Positions 18,741 to 26,884 of a DNA stretch of 64,000 bases are shown here, piece by piece. Within the stretch, counting starts at the first letter, position 1, and every line of letters begins with the position of its first letter. The notes beneath the pieces are model-generated. The model was not told where the DNA came from and made no database searches. It saw only the letters and a list, made by a program, of their open reading frames with translations. A program made the position numbers and the translations under genes. This DNA comes from Acidovorax temperans (lineage in GTDB: Bacteria; Pseudomonadota; Gammaproteobacteria; Burkholderiales; Burkholderiaceae_C): assembly GCF_006716905.1 (NCBI RefSeq), contig NZ_VFPV01000003.1, positions 738,125-802,124 on the forward strand, written 5' to 3'.

Positions 18741-19097
18741 GGCGCGCCCGCAGAGATAAGCAACAGCACTCTGCCGCAACCGCACGCCAACCTGCCTGCG
18801 CAAGCCGTGGCGCGCATAACATGGGCTGGGTAGTCAGGTGGCAGGCTGGGCATAAAGGCTGGTGATGGCAGCAAGGCTTCCAGCAAATATACGCAGTACA
18901 TCCAGGGCCACGCTTGGGTGGAACCCTCATCAAATCACACGGAGAAACCCTTAGGGCAACTGGGCTTTGCAAGGTCCCAACGCAGGGCACCGACAGGGGA
19001 TGGCCGCAGTGTAGACACAGCCGCCAGCCAATGGCAAACGCGCTGAAAACCAGCGCGTTCGTCCCTCAAGATTCAGCGATTCAGTGCTGCAATGTTG
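18741..19097. other. Gap without a recognisable gene
   Basis: 357 bp between the cyclase start and the Crp/Fnr stop. No conserved frame, strong hairpin or repeat copy was seen; it presumably holds the cyclase promoter. Confidence 0.5.
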
Positions 19098-19721
19098 TCA
19101 GCTACCTGCCATGGTTTGCAGCGCCAGAGGCTGCGGCAGGTTCAGCACATTGCCTGTGCCGTGGATAAGACCCATCTCGCGCAGATGGCGAAGTACGCGC
19201 GAGAAGGTTTCCGGGGCGATGCCCAGCTGCGCCGCAATCAGGCGCTTGCGCTGGTGCAGTGTGACGCGCATGGTGCCGGACGCATCCTGCTGGGCATGGT
19301 TCAGCAACCACTGGGCACAGCGTGTTTCCGCGTCGTGGGCCAGGCGGCTCACGGCCAGTTCAGACTGCTGGCGATAGCCCGACGCCATGTCGAGCAGCAG
19401 GCCACGCGCCCCTTCGGGCATGGCGGCCAAGCTTTGGCGGAACTCCGCAATCGGTACCCGGCGCAACTGCACACGCGTTTCAGCCACCATGTCCACCGGC
19501 AAGGGCAGACCGAGCAACGCCGAAGCAGCGTCGAGCCAGAACGGGCCTTCCACCGCACCCAACTGGTGCCGCAGGTAGCCTTCTTCATAAAAGCCGCGCA
19601 GCACCCTCCCGCTTTCCAGGTGCAGCACAGAGGTGAGCACCTCATTACGCCTGCGCAGCACTTCGCCGGCGGCAAATACTTCCGTCTGGACGGGCAAGGA
19701 AAATAAGTTGGATGGCAGCAT
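19098..19721 (-). CDS. Crp/Fnr-family transcriptional regulator
   Basis: Protein of 207 residues with an N-terminal cyclic-nucleotide-binding-like beta-barrel (about 1-110), a dimerisation helix (ARGLLLDMASGYRQQSELAVSR in part) and a C-terminal Crp-type winged helix (RKRLIAAQLGIAPETFSRVLR, DNA recognition region about 160-180). It has a single cysteine, so it is not an iron-sulfur Fnr. The barrel lacks an obvious cAMP phosphate-binding cassette, as in Dnr/NnrR-like members. A near-perfect Fnr-type dyad lies 36 bp upstream, which suggests autoregulation. Targets are unknown; the neighbouring porin is one possibility. Confidence 0.88.
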   Translation of the reverse strand: MLPSNLFSLPVQTEVFAAGEVLRRRNEVLTSVLHLESGRVLRGFYEEGYLRHQLGAVEGPFWLDAASALLGLPLPVDMVAETRVQLRRVPIAEFRQSLAAMPEGARGLLLDMASGYRQQSELAVSRLAHDAETRCAQWLLNHAQQDASGTMRVTLHQRKRLIAAQLGIAPETFSRVLRHLREMGLIHGTGNVLNLPQPLALQTMAGS

Positions 19722-20089
19722 GCGATTGAATGTGCCGCCGCAGGCCGCAGAAGGCTTTGAGCAAGATCAAAAGCCGCGCGGAACCTACCCCGATTAGCTC
19801 AAAGCCCGCAGCCAGGCCCCTTTGGCGGACGTGCATCCCGTGCTCAATCCTGTGCATTCAGCGCATAGCGCCCTCTTGCGGTGCTACCCCCTGGGGCCAA
19901 AGGTGACAAGATGCAACCGCCGGGGGTGCAAAGCCGGGGCACAAAACTTGCTCAGCCTTATGGCATGCAAGCGAAGTGCGCCACCACGCGGCCATCGGCA
20001 GCGCCACAGCGGCTGAAAGCGCAATGGCGCAACTTCCCAAGCATTCATTTTTGACTTTGTTTACAACCCTTCCCGACCCAGGAGAACCC
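19722..20089. other. Divergent intergenic region, Crp/Fnr to porin
   Basis: 368 bp between divergent genes. It contains the Fnr-type dyad at 19757-19770 and an AT-richer stretch just before the porin (TTTTTGACTTTGTTTACAAC), followed by an AGGAG ribosome site. A GC-rich imperfect hairpin lies around 19912-19931. No gene was recognised. Confidence 0.5.
19757..19770. promoter_or_regulatory. Fnr/Dnr-type binding site
   Basis: TTGAGCAAGATCAA matches the TTGAT-N4-ATCAA consensus at 9 of 10 positions. It is 36 bp upstream of the Crp/Fnr gene and about 320 bp upstream of the porin. Confidence 0.6.
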
Positions 20090-21128
20090 ATGAAAAAAAA
20101 CCTGTTGGCACTGTCCCTTTCGCTGGGCGGCGTGCTGCTGTGCGCTGGCGGCGCCCATGCCCAAAGCTCGGTTGAAGTGTCCGGTGTGGTCGATGTGTTT
20201 GCCGGCTCCATCAAAAACTCTGGCGATGCAGGCCGCAAGTCGGTGGTCGACAGCGGTGGCTTCACCACATCCTGGTTTGGCTTCAAGGGCACGGAAGACC
20301 TGGGCGGCGGCCTCAAGGCCAACTTCCAGCTGACCTCGTTCATCAAGGTAGACGCTGGCAGCCAGGGCCGCTTCGCCAACGACACCTTCTTCTCGCGCGA
20401 CGCCAACGTCAGCCTGTCGGGCAGCTTTGGCTCGGTGATTCTGGGCCGCTGGATGGCCCCCAACTTCCTGCCTTCCGTGGTGGGCAACCCGCTGGGCGAC
20501 TCGTTCACCTTTTCGCCCCTGATCCTGCACATGAACGTGCCTCTGTTCAACGGCACAGGCTGGGGCGCCACCACGCCGTCTGACACGGGCTGGAGCAACC
20601 AGTTGGTGTACAGCACACCCAACATCGGCGGTTTCAAAGCCAACTTGCAGTACCAATTTGGCGAGCAGGCCGGCAACAACGGCAAGAAGAACGTGGGTGC
20701 CAATTTCTTTCTACTTTGGCGGCCCGCTGACGCTGACCGGCTTCTATGAACGCGACCAGATCAGCAACCCCGGCGCAGGCAGCTACCTGGGCACCACCAA
20801 GAAGGACTGGATGCTGCTGGGCGCCTACGACTTCGGCGTGGTGAAGCCCTTTGTGAGCTACGGCCAGGCCAAGGCTGACAACAGCCCGAACAAGGCCAAG
20901 ACCGTGCAACTGGGCGCCTCGGTGCCCGTGGGCCCCGCGGGCAAGGTGCTCGTCGAATGGGTGAAGATCGACCTGTCGCAAACCAAGGTGGACCGCAAGA
21001 CCTACACCGTGGGCTACGACCACTTCCTGTCCAAGCGCACCGACGTGTACGCCATGTTCATGGGCGACAAGATCACCAACCAAACCTCTGGCACCAGCTT
21101 TGGCGTCGGCATTCGCCACCGTTTCTAA
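20090..21128 (+). pseudogene. Outer-membrane porin (Porin_4 type), frameshifted
   Basis: General trimeric porin of betaproteobacteria, interrupted by a +1 frameshift. The first part starts at the ATG at 20090 (AGGAGA upstream) with a signal peptide ending GGAHAQ, then SSVEVSGVVDVFAGSIKNSG, and runs out of frame to a stop at 20749. The second part resumes in the next frame as YFGGPLTLTGFYERDQIS and ends with the beta-signal-like FGVGIRHRF at 21128. Removing one T from the TTT at 20708-20710 restores AsnPhePheTyrPheGlyGly and a 345-residue protein, the normal length. No other damage is seen, so this is either a very young mutation or a sequencing error. Confidence 0.85.
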
Positions 21129-21190
21129 AGCGGCTTGGGATAGGCGGGTAGCGCGCTGCGGCTGCTCGTCTGCTCCATCACGATGTGCCA

Positions 21191-21215
21191 AGGGGCCTGT
21201 TTCAGGCCCCTTTTT
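21191..21215 (+). terminator. Intrinsic terminator after the porin
   Basis: AGGGGCCTG pairs perfectly with CAGGCCCCT around TTT, followed by TTTT; 62 bp after the porin stop. Confidence 0.92.
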
Positions 21216-21260
21216 CTTGGGTGACTTTGCAACAAGGCAACCCCTCAAATACACAAGGCG

Positions 21261-21324
21261 AATTGGCATCCAGCGCTTAATACAAAAGCGCAATCAGCTA
21301 TACATTTAATAGCAAACCAGGAGC
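21261..21324. repeat. Palindromic repeat, intergenic copy after the porin
   Basis: AATTGGCATCCAGCGCTTAA, TACAAAAGCGCAATCAGCTA, then TACATTTAATAGC and a CAGGAGC tail also seen in other copies. Confidence 0.8.
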
Positions 21325-21438
21325 TACAGCGCCCACCGCAGCCTGGTGAAGGCTCCTCATCCCTCTTTTGCCACTTGTAACTACCTTGTCACAAGCCGCC
21401 GCTATCGTCAGCCCCTGCTCAGGGATTCAACACAAGCG

Positions 21439-23271
21439 ATGCAAAACACACAGTGCAGCCGACGGGAAGCGATGGTGGCGCAACTGTCGCCCGCTGCACG
21501 CCATGGCACAGGCCCGCTGGCAAGCTTGATGCGCGATGGCGCGCTGCATTGCGTTTTTCAGCCCCTTGCCGATCTGCGCGAGGGCAGCGTCTATGCCCAT
21601 GAAGCACTGATCCGAGGCCCCCACGGCAGCCTCTTGCACGCACCCGATGCCCTGCTGGCGCAGGCCCGTACCGAGGGCGTGCTGCAGGATTTCGAGCTGT
21701 TCTGCGTTTTCACCGCGCTGGAACAGTGGAGCGCCCAGGCCACGCCAGGGCGCCTGTTCGTGAACATCAGCGCTGACGCCCTGGTCCACGGTGTGGGCAT
21801 GGTGGGCATGGGCAAGCTGGGCGAAGCGGTGCGCAGCTGCGGCCTCAACGCGCGGATGCTGGTGCTGGAAATTACCGAGCACGAGCGCGTGACCAACATG
21901 CCGCTGCTGCGCGAAGCCATTGACGCCGTGCACGCCTGCGGCGCCCGCATGGCGCTGGACGACTTTGGCGATGGCCGCTCCAGCCTGCGCCTGTGGTCCG
22001 AAGTGAAGCCGGACTTCGTGAAAATCGACAAGTACTTCATCCGCGAGATCAGCGACCGCCCCGAAAACCTGCAGATGCTGCAAGCCATCAAAGGGATTGC
22101 CGATGTATTTGGCACCACGCTGATTGCCGAAGGCATCGAAACGCAGGACGACCTGCGCGCCCTGCGGGACCTGGACATTCCCTACGGCCAGGGCTGGCTG
22201 CTGGGGCGGCCCGCAGCCATGGCGCGTGAAGCCATCGAGGGCCCGGCCCTGGATGTGCTGGACGACCGCCGGGTGGCCGTGCTGCCGCACCTGGAGCAAA
22301 CCGCGCGCCCCAGCATCTTGCGCAGCCTGCGCGTGGTGCAGGCCCCGCCCGTCAGCCCCACCACCACCAATGACGCAGTGGCCGCGATGTTCCACGAACG
22401 CACCGAACTGCACGCCCTGGCCGTGGTGGACGGCACGCAGCCCGTGGCCCTCATCAACCGCCAGCAGTTCATGAACCACTACGCCACGCTGTACTTCCGC
22501 GAGGTGCACGGGCGCAAGCCCTGTCTGGCGTTTGCCAACACCGCGCCGCGCGTGGTGGAGCAAGACTGCGATGTGGAGCAGCTCATGGGCATCCTCACGT
22601 CACAAGACCAGCGCTACCTGAGCGACGGCTACATCGTGACGGACAACGGCCGCTACATCGGCCTGGGCACGGGCGACCAACTGGTGCGCGCCGTGACCGA
22701 AACGCGCATCGAAGCGGCCCGCCACGCCAACCCGCTCACGTTCTTGCCGGGCAACATCCCCATCAGCCTGCACATGCAGCGGCTGCTGGACAACGGCACC
22801 GAGTTCGTGGCCTGCTACGCCGACCTGAACCACTTCAAGCCCTTCAACGACAACTACGGCTACTGGCGCGGCGACCAGATGATCCGGCTGGTGGCGCGCC
22901 TGGCCACCATGCACTGCGATGCGCGGCGCGACTTTGTGGGCCATGTGGGTGGGGACGATTTCATGCTCATCTTCCAGAGCAGCAACTGGCGCCAGCGCTG
23001 CAAAAACATCATCCAGGACTTTGGGCGCGAAGCCCTGGCCTTGTTCGACGAATCAGCCCGGCGCTCTGGCGGCATCCATGCGGAAGACCGGCACGGCGTG
23101 CGCCGGTTCTTCCCATGTACCACCTTGGCGCTGGGTGCGGTGCACGTCACGCCGGGGCGCTTTCGCCACGCGGAAGAAGTGGCCAACGTGGCCGCCACCG
23201 CCAAGCACGAAGCCAAGCAAACCGCCACAGGCCTGGTGCTGCACACCGGAATGTGCCCGCCGCAGACCTGA
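21439..23271 (+). CDS. EAL-(CBS-like)-GGDEF cyclic-di-GMP signalling protein
   Basis: Cytoplasmic protein of about 610 residues from the ATG at 21439 (a GTG at 21346 and an ATG at 21472 are alternatives; none has a strong ribosome site). The N-terminal EAL domain looks complete: HEALIRGP, LFVNIS, VLEITEHE, ALDDFGDGRSSL, KIDKYFIRE, LIAEGIET and QGWLLGRP hold the metal and catalytic residues. A middle region (VSPTTTNDAVAAMFHERTEL onward) resembles a CBS pair. The C-terminal GGDEF domain has ADLNHFKPFNDNYGYWRGDQ and the variant motif VGGDDFMLIF. Phosphodiesterase activity is likely; the cyclase half may be active or regulatory. The EAL-first order is unusual. Confidence 0.9.
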   Translation: MQNTQCSRREAMVAQLSPAARHGTGPLASLMRDGALHCVFQPLADLREGSVYAHEALIRGPHGSLLHAPDALLAQARTEGVLQDFELFCVFTALEQWSAQATPGRLFVNISADALVHGVGMVGMGKLGEAVRSCGLNARMLVLEITEHERVTNMPLLREAIDAVHACGARMALDDFGDGRSSLRLWSEVKPDFVKIDKYFIREISDRPENLQMLQAIKGIADVFGTTLIAEGIETQDDLRALRDLDIPYGQGWLLGRPAAMAREAIEGPALDVLDDRRVAVLPHLEQTARPSILRSLRVVQAPPVSPTTTNDAVAAMFHERTELHALAVVDGTQPVALINRQQFMNHYATLYFREVHGRKPCLAFANTAPRVVEQDCDVEQLMGILTSQDQRYLSDGYIVTDNGRYIGLGTGDQLVRAVTETRIEAARHANPLTFLPGNIPISLHMQRLLDNGTEFVACYADLNHFKPFNDNYGYWRGDQMIRLVARLATMHCDARRDFVGHVGGDDFMLIFQSSNWRQRCKNIIQDFGREALALFDESARRSGGIHAEDRHGVRRFFPCTTLALGAVHVTPGRFRHAEEVANVAATAKHEAKQTATGLVLHTGMCPPQT

Positions 23272-23315
23272 ACATGCTGGTGGCGTGAGCGCAGCCAGCC
23301 TCTGAAAAACACCCG

Positions 23316-24542
23316 TCAAGGCACCAGCGCCCCCGCCTCAAACCAGCGGCCAATCAGCGCGCGTTCAGCATCGGTAATCTGCGTGGCATTGTTCATGGGC
23401 ATCAGCTTTTGCACCACCACCTGCTGGTAGATGGCCTGGGCGTTTTGCCGCACCAGGGCCGGCTCGTCCAGCCGCAGGTTCTTCATCTGCACCTGCGCGC
23501 CGTGGCAGGTGTAGCAGCGCTGCTCCAGCACGCCCCGCACCGCAGCAAAATCAGCCTTTGCATCATTTTGGCCTGCAGCGCTTGTAGCGCTTGCGCTGCC
23601 AGCTATTGAAACAGGAGCAGGCCGCATCCACACCATGGCCCCCACGATCACGGCAACGCCCACCAGCGCGTACGGCAACGGGTTGCCATTGCGGCCCAGC
23701 TTGTAGCCGTGGCGCATCACGAAGAACTGGCGGATTGCCGCGCCCGCAAACATCATCAGGATGAGCACCAGCCAGTTTTGCGGGTGGTTCCAGGTGAAGC
23801 TGTAGTGGTTGCTGAGCATGGCAAACAGCACCGGCAGCGTGAAGTAGGTGTTGTGCACACTGCGCTGCTTGCCGCGCTTGCCGTGGATGGGGTCCACTGG
23901 CTGCCCCGCCTTGATCTGCGCCACCACCGTGCGCTGGCCGGGGATGATCCAGAAGAACACGTTGGCGCTCATGGCCGTGGCAATCATCGCGCCCACCAGC
24001 AAAAAGGCCGCGCGGCCCGCAAACCAGTGGCAGGCCAGCCAGGCGGCAATGCACACCAGCACGAAGACCAGCGCGCCCACGATGGCGTCGCCGTTCTTGC
24101 GCTGGCCAAAGATACGGCAGATGGCGTCGTACAGCAGCCAGAACACCACGAAGAAGGCGAGCGCCACGATGATGGCGGTGGCGGGCGCCCAGTCCATGCG
24201 CGACTTGTCGATGAGGTAGGTGCTGGCGCTGTAGAGGTAAGACACCGTGAACAGTGCAAAGCCGCTGAGCCAGGTGCTGTAGCTCTCCCAAAAGAACCAG
24301 TGCAGGTGCTTGGGCAACTGCGGGGGCGAGACATTGAACTTGACCGGGTGGTAGAACCCGCCGCCGTGCACGGCCCACAACTCACCGCTCACGCCCTGCT
24401 TTTTGAGGTCTTCGTCTTCGGGCGGCGTGAGGCTGCTGTCCAAAAAGACGAAATAGAACGACGAGCCAATCCAGGCGATGGCGGTGATGACGTGGACCCA
24501 GCGCAACAGCAGGTTGGCCCAGTCGAGAACGTAGCTTTCCAT
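23316..24542 (-). CDS. puuD: Urate hydroxylase PuuD (membrane protein with cytochrome c domain)
   Basis: Oxidises urate to 5-hydroxyisourate in the inner membrane, replacing cytosolic uricase. The 408 residues start MESYVLDWANLLLRWVHVIT and contain about eight hydrophobic helices with histidine-rich loops (AVHGGGFYHPVKF, LHWFFWESYSTW, LSNHYSFTWNHPQN). The C-terminal cytochrome c domain has the haem site CYTCH (Cys343, Cys346, His347) and a likely Met ligand in QKLMPMNN. Residues about 308-327, between the last helix and the cytochrome, are encoded by a palindromic repeat (SIAGSASATSAAGQNDA), a plausible flexible Ala/Ser/Gly linker. It lies just after xdhC on the same strand, placing urate formation and use together. 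Confidence 0.95.
   Translation of the reverse strand: MESYVLDWANLLLRWVHVITAIAWIGSSFYFVFLDSSLTPPEDEDLKKQGVSGELWAVHGGGFYHPVKFNVSPPQLPKHLHWFFWESYSTWLSGFALFTVSYLYSASTYLIDKSRMDWAPATAIIVALAFFVVFWLLYDAICRIFGQRKNGDAIVGALVFVLVCIAAWLACHWFAGRAAFLLVGAMIATAMSANVFFWIIPGQRTVVAQIKAGQPVDPIHGKRGKQRSVHNTYFTLPVLFAMLSNHYSFTWNHPQNWLVLILMMFAGAAIRQFFVMRHGYKLGRNGNPLPYALVGVAVIVGAMVWMRPAPVSIAGSASATSAAGQNDAKADFAAVRGVLEQRCYTCHGAQVQMKNLRLDEPALVRQNAQAIYQQVVVQKLMPMNNATQITDAERALIGRWFEAGALVP
23564..23620 (-). repeat. Palindromic repeat, in frame inside puuD
   Basis: On the plus strand TTTTGGCCTGCAGCGCTTGT, AGCGCTTGCGCTGCCAGCTA, TTGAAACAGGAGC. It is read in the same frame as the pxpBC copy and encodes the linker before the cytochrome c domain. 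Confidence 0.85.
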
Positions 24543-24759
24543 ATCTCAACCTCGGCAGCGCATGGCGCTGCAAACCTGCTCACCACTGCGGGCGCTCTGA
24601 GCAGAATACACAGGTCGCGCACCTTGGCTGGCTGGCCTCTCCATACAGGAAGGGCCAGCGGGCCGGGGCACCGCTGCGACCAAAACTTACTGACAACACC
24701 CGAAGGTGCATGCACGAATTGTTCCAGATTCCATGCGTTTCAGATCACTGGCGCAGGTC

Positions 24760-25566
24760 TTACGGCGTCAGGGTCTGCAGCAATTGCGCACCCACCGCCA
24801 CGGCAATCACCTCGGGCTGCTTGCCATGAATACCGGGCACGCCAATCGGGCAATTCACCTGCGCCAGCTCGGCCGGGCTAAAGCCACGCTCGGCCAGCCG
24901 GTGCGAGAAGGTGGCCCACTTGGTCTTGCTGCCAATCAGGCCGATGAAGGGCAAATCCTGCTGCTGCCGCTGGCGGCGCAGGCACGCGGCCACCACGTCC
25001 AGGTCTTCAGCGTGGCTGAAGCTCATGATGAGCACGCACGAGCCCGCTGGCAGCGTGGGCACGGCCAGGTGCACGGGCTCGGAATGCTCGCAGACCACGC
25101 CCTCGGGCGGATGGGGCGGGAATATGCCGTCGCGGCTGTCGATCCACGTCAGCGCAAAAGGCAGCGGCGCCAGCACCCGCGCCAGGGCGTGGCCCACATG
25201 GCCGCCGCCAAACAGGGCCACGGGCACGCGCGAGCCTTGCAGCCGGGCGGGCAGGCTGGCGGCATCGGCCGGGCCCAGCGCCTCAAACCGCAGGTGCACC
25301 ACGCCGCCGCAGCACTGACCCAGGGCGGGGCCCAGGGCATAGCGCACCTGCGGCTCGCCAGGGTCGCCCGCCAGGCGGCGGCGCGCGTCGGCCATGGCCT
25401 GGTGCTCCAGGTGGCCACCGCCAATGGTGCCGATCACGCGGTCGGCCAGCACCGCCATCCAGGCCCCGGATTCCCTTGGGGCCGAGCCTTCGGTAGACTT
25501 CACGCTCACCAGCCACGCGGTTGCGCCCTTGTTCAGCGCGGCCACCAGCAAACCTACATCCGTCAC
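24760..25566 (-). CDS. xdhC: Xanthine dehydrogenase accessory protein XdhC
   Basis: Cytoplasmic chaperone that binds molybdenum cofactor, helps its sulfuration and inserts it into XdhB. The frame is open for 94 codons upstream, but that part overlaps the divergent promoter and the start of the next gene. The GTG at 25566, with AAGG upstream, gives a normal 268-residue protein. N-terminal XdhC motif: LVSVKSTEGSAPRESGAWM, then GTIGGGHLEHQAMADAR, with GQCCGGVVHL following. C-terminal Rossmann part: VALFGGGHVGHALARVLAPL and FIGLIGSKTKW. It is upstream of puuD on the same strand, with 217 bp between them, and remote from xdhAB. Confidence 0.92.
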   Translation of the reverse strand: MTDVGLLVAALNKGATAWLVSVKSTEGSAPRESGAWMAVLADRVIGTIGGGHLEHQAMADARRRLAGDPGEPQVRYALGPALGQCCGGVVHLRFEALGPADAASLPARLQGSRVPVALFGGGHVGHALARVLAPLPFALTWIDSRDGIFPPHPPEGVVCEHSEPVHLAVPTLPAGSCVLIMSFSHAEDLDVVAACLRRQRQQQDLPFIGLIGSKTKWATFSHRLAERGFSPAELAQVNCPIGVPGIHGKQPEVIAVAVGAQLLQTLTP

Positions 25567-25649
25567 ATCGGCCCTTTCACCTTGAAGGCTGCGCGCGGCG
25601 TTACCGCACGCAGCAATTGCGTTTCGAGTTGTCTGACTCTCCCACCAGC

Positions 25650-26186
25650 ATGCCATCCATTCCACCCCAGCGCGCCACGCGCGCCCAAGGCAGCCGTACC
25701 AGTTGGTTGCGCTGGCTGCTGGCCAGCGCCATGGCCGCCCTGGCTGCCTGCAAGTCGCCTCCGCCCCAGGCCCCCACGGCACAAGACAGCAAAATGCCCA
25801 GCCGGGACACCGCAGCTGGCCCTGCCGCGACGCCTGCACCCAAGGCATCTGCCGCCGCCACCCCGCGCGACTACCGCAAGGACGCTGCCAGCCACCTCTA
25901 CAGCCACAACCAGCATCGCATCTACAAAGGCAAGCTGCCGCCCATGCTGTACGCCATTGGCGTGCTGGAAGTGGACATTGACCGCCAGGGCCGCGTGGCC
26001 CGCCTGCACTGGACCCGCGCCCCCCGCCACACGCCCGAGGTAGTGGCCGAGATTGAACGCACCGTGCGCGCTGCCGCCCCCTACCCCACGCCCAGCCGCC
26101 TGGGCAAGGTGACCTATACCGACACCTGGCTGTGGGACAAGAGCGGCAATTTCCAGCTCGACACCCTGACTGAAGGCCAGCTCTGA
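25650..26186 (+). CDS. Lipoprotein with TonB C-terminal-like domain
   Basis: Protein of 178 residues from the ATG at 25650. The N-terminus ends in a lipobox, MAALAAC, Cys34, followed by a Pro/Ala-rich linker. The C-terminal domain (YRKDAASHLYSHNQHRIYKG, then VLEVDIDRQGRVARLHWTRA and EIERTVRAAAPYPTP) resembles the TonB/TolA C-terminal fold found in many small betaproteobacterial envelope proteins. There is no transmembrane anchor or proline spacer typical of true TonB, so energy transduction is unlikely. It is divergent from xdhC with 83 bp between starts. The role is unknown. Confidence 0.75.
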   Translation: MPSIPPQRATRAQGSRTSWLRWLLASAMAALAACKSPPPQAPTAQDSKMPSRDTAAGPAATPAPKASAAATPRDYRKDAASHLYSHNQHRIYKGKLPPMLYAIGVLEVDIDRQGRVARLHWTRAPRHTPEVVAEIERTVRAAAPYPTPSRLGKVTYTDTWLWDKSGNFQLDTLTEGQL

Positions 26187-26189
26187 GCC

Positions 26190-26305
26190 ATATGCTGCTA
26201 TGAAAGCAGGAGCTGCCAGCGCTTTCATCGCCTGCTTTGCAAGGTCAAAAGATACTGAAAAGCTCACTCAAAAAGCGCAAGCAGCTATCAAATAAATAGC
26301 GCCTG
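26190..26305. repeat. Palindromic repeats, two partial copies
   Basis: Between convergent genes. First part: GCTATGAAAGCAGGAGCTGC, CAGCGCTTTCATCGCC. Second part: CTCAAAAAGCGCAAGCAGCT, ATCAAATAAATAGCGCC. They look like two nested or fused copies of the dispersed element. Confidence 0.7.
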
Positions 26306-26323
26306 CTTGCATTCCCCCTGGGC

Positions 26324-26674
26324 TCAAGACCCCCGGTAGGTCGAATAGCTCCAGGGGCTGACCAGCAGCGGCACGTGGTAGTGCTGGTCGGCATGGGCAA
26401 TGCCAAAGTCCAGGCTCACCTGGTTCAGGAAGTTCGGCTCGGGCAGCGCAACGCCCCGGGCCTTGAAGTAGCCCGCCACATCAAACGTCAGCCGGTAAGT
26501 GCCCGCAAGCAGGCTGGCGTTGTCAAACAGGGGTGCATCGGTGCGCCCGTCGTGGTTCAGCACCAGCGACTTGACGAGCGTGGTCTGCTCACCCTGGGTG
26601 GCGTACAGGCGCACCGCCATACCCGCAGCGGGGCAACCGTGCATGGTGTCTAAAACGTGGGTGCTCAGGCCCAT
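26324..26674 (-). CDS. uraH: 5-hydroxyisourate hydrolase
   Basis: Transthyretin-related enzyme hydrolysing 5-hydroxyisourate, the PuuD product, to OHCU. The ATG at 26674 (GGAG upstream) gives 116 residues, the usual length; the longer open frame is not used. The N-terminal motif MGLSTHVLDTMHGCPAAGM has the catalytic His. NHDGRTDAPLF lies in the middle. The C-terminus ends HYHVPLLVSPWSYSTYRGS, with the diagnostic YRGS tail. It is divergent from ggt. A TGTATACA box about 78 bp upstream also occurs before the gntR-puuE operon that continues this pathway. Confidence 0.95.
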   Translation of the reverse strand: MGLSTHVLDTMHGCPAAGMAVRLYATQGEQTTLVKSLVLNHDGRTDAPLFDNASLLAGTYRLTFDVAGYFKARGVALPEPNFLNQVSLDFGIAHADQHYHVPLLVSPWSYSTYRGS

Positions 26675-26751
26675 AGGTATCTCCGTATCTCCGCGAGGTG
26701 GTTGGCAGGCATCCAAAGTGGTGCAGCGGCCGCCGTGCGCTGACGGCAAAG

Positions 26752-26759
26752 TGTATACA
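26752..26759. promoter_or_regulatory. TGTATACA box upstream of uraH
   Basis: Perfect 8-bp palindrome in the uraH/ggt divergent region. An identical box lies at 35240-35247 before the GntR regulator of the puuE operon. Candidate site of that FCD-type GntR protein. Confidence 0.5.
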
Positions 26760-26884
26760 GTTTCTGTACATCCGCAGCCGGTGCTGAAGCCAGTTTCGTG
26801 CCACGGCCCCTGGCGGCCCACACCCCGCCAAAGCCCCGCAGACGGCCTACACTTGTGCCACCTATTCTTTCAGGAGTCCAACCC

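Noticed and set aside
24760..25848. Longer 362-residue form of XdhC.
   Set aside because: The extra 94 residues overlap the divergent promoter and lipoprotein start, have no XdhC similarity, and a GTG with a ribosome site gives the normal length.
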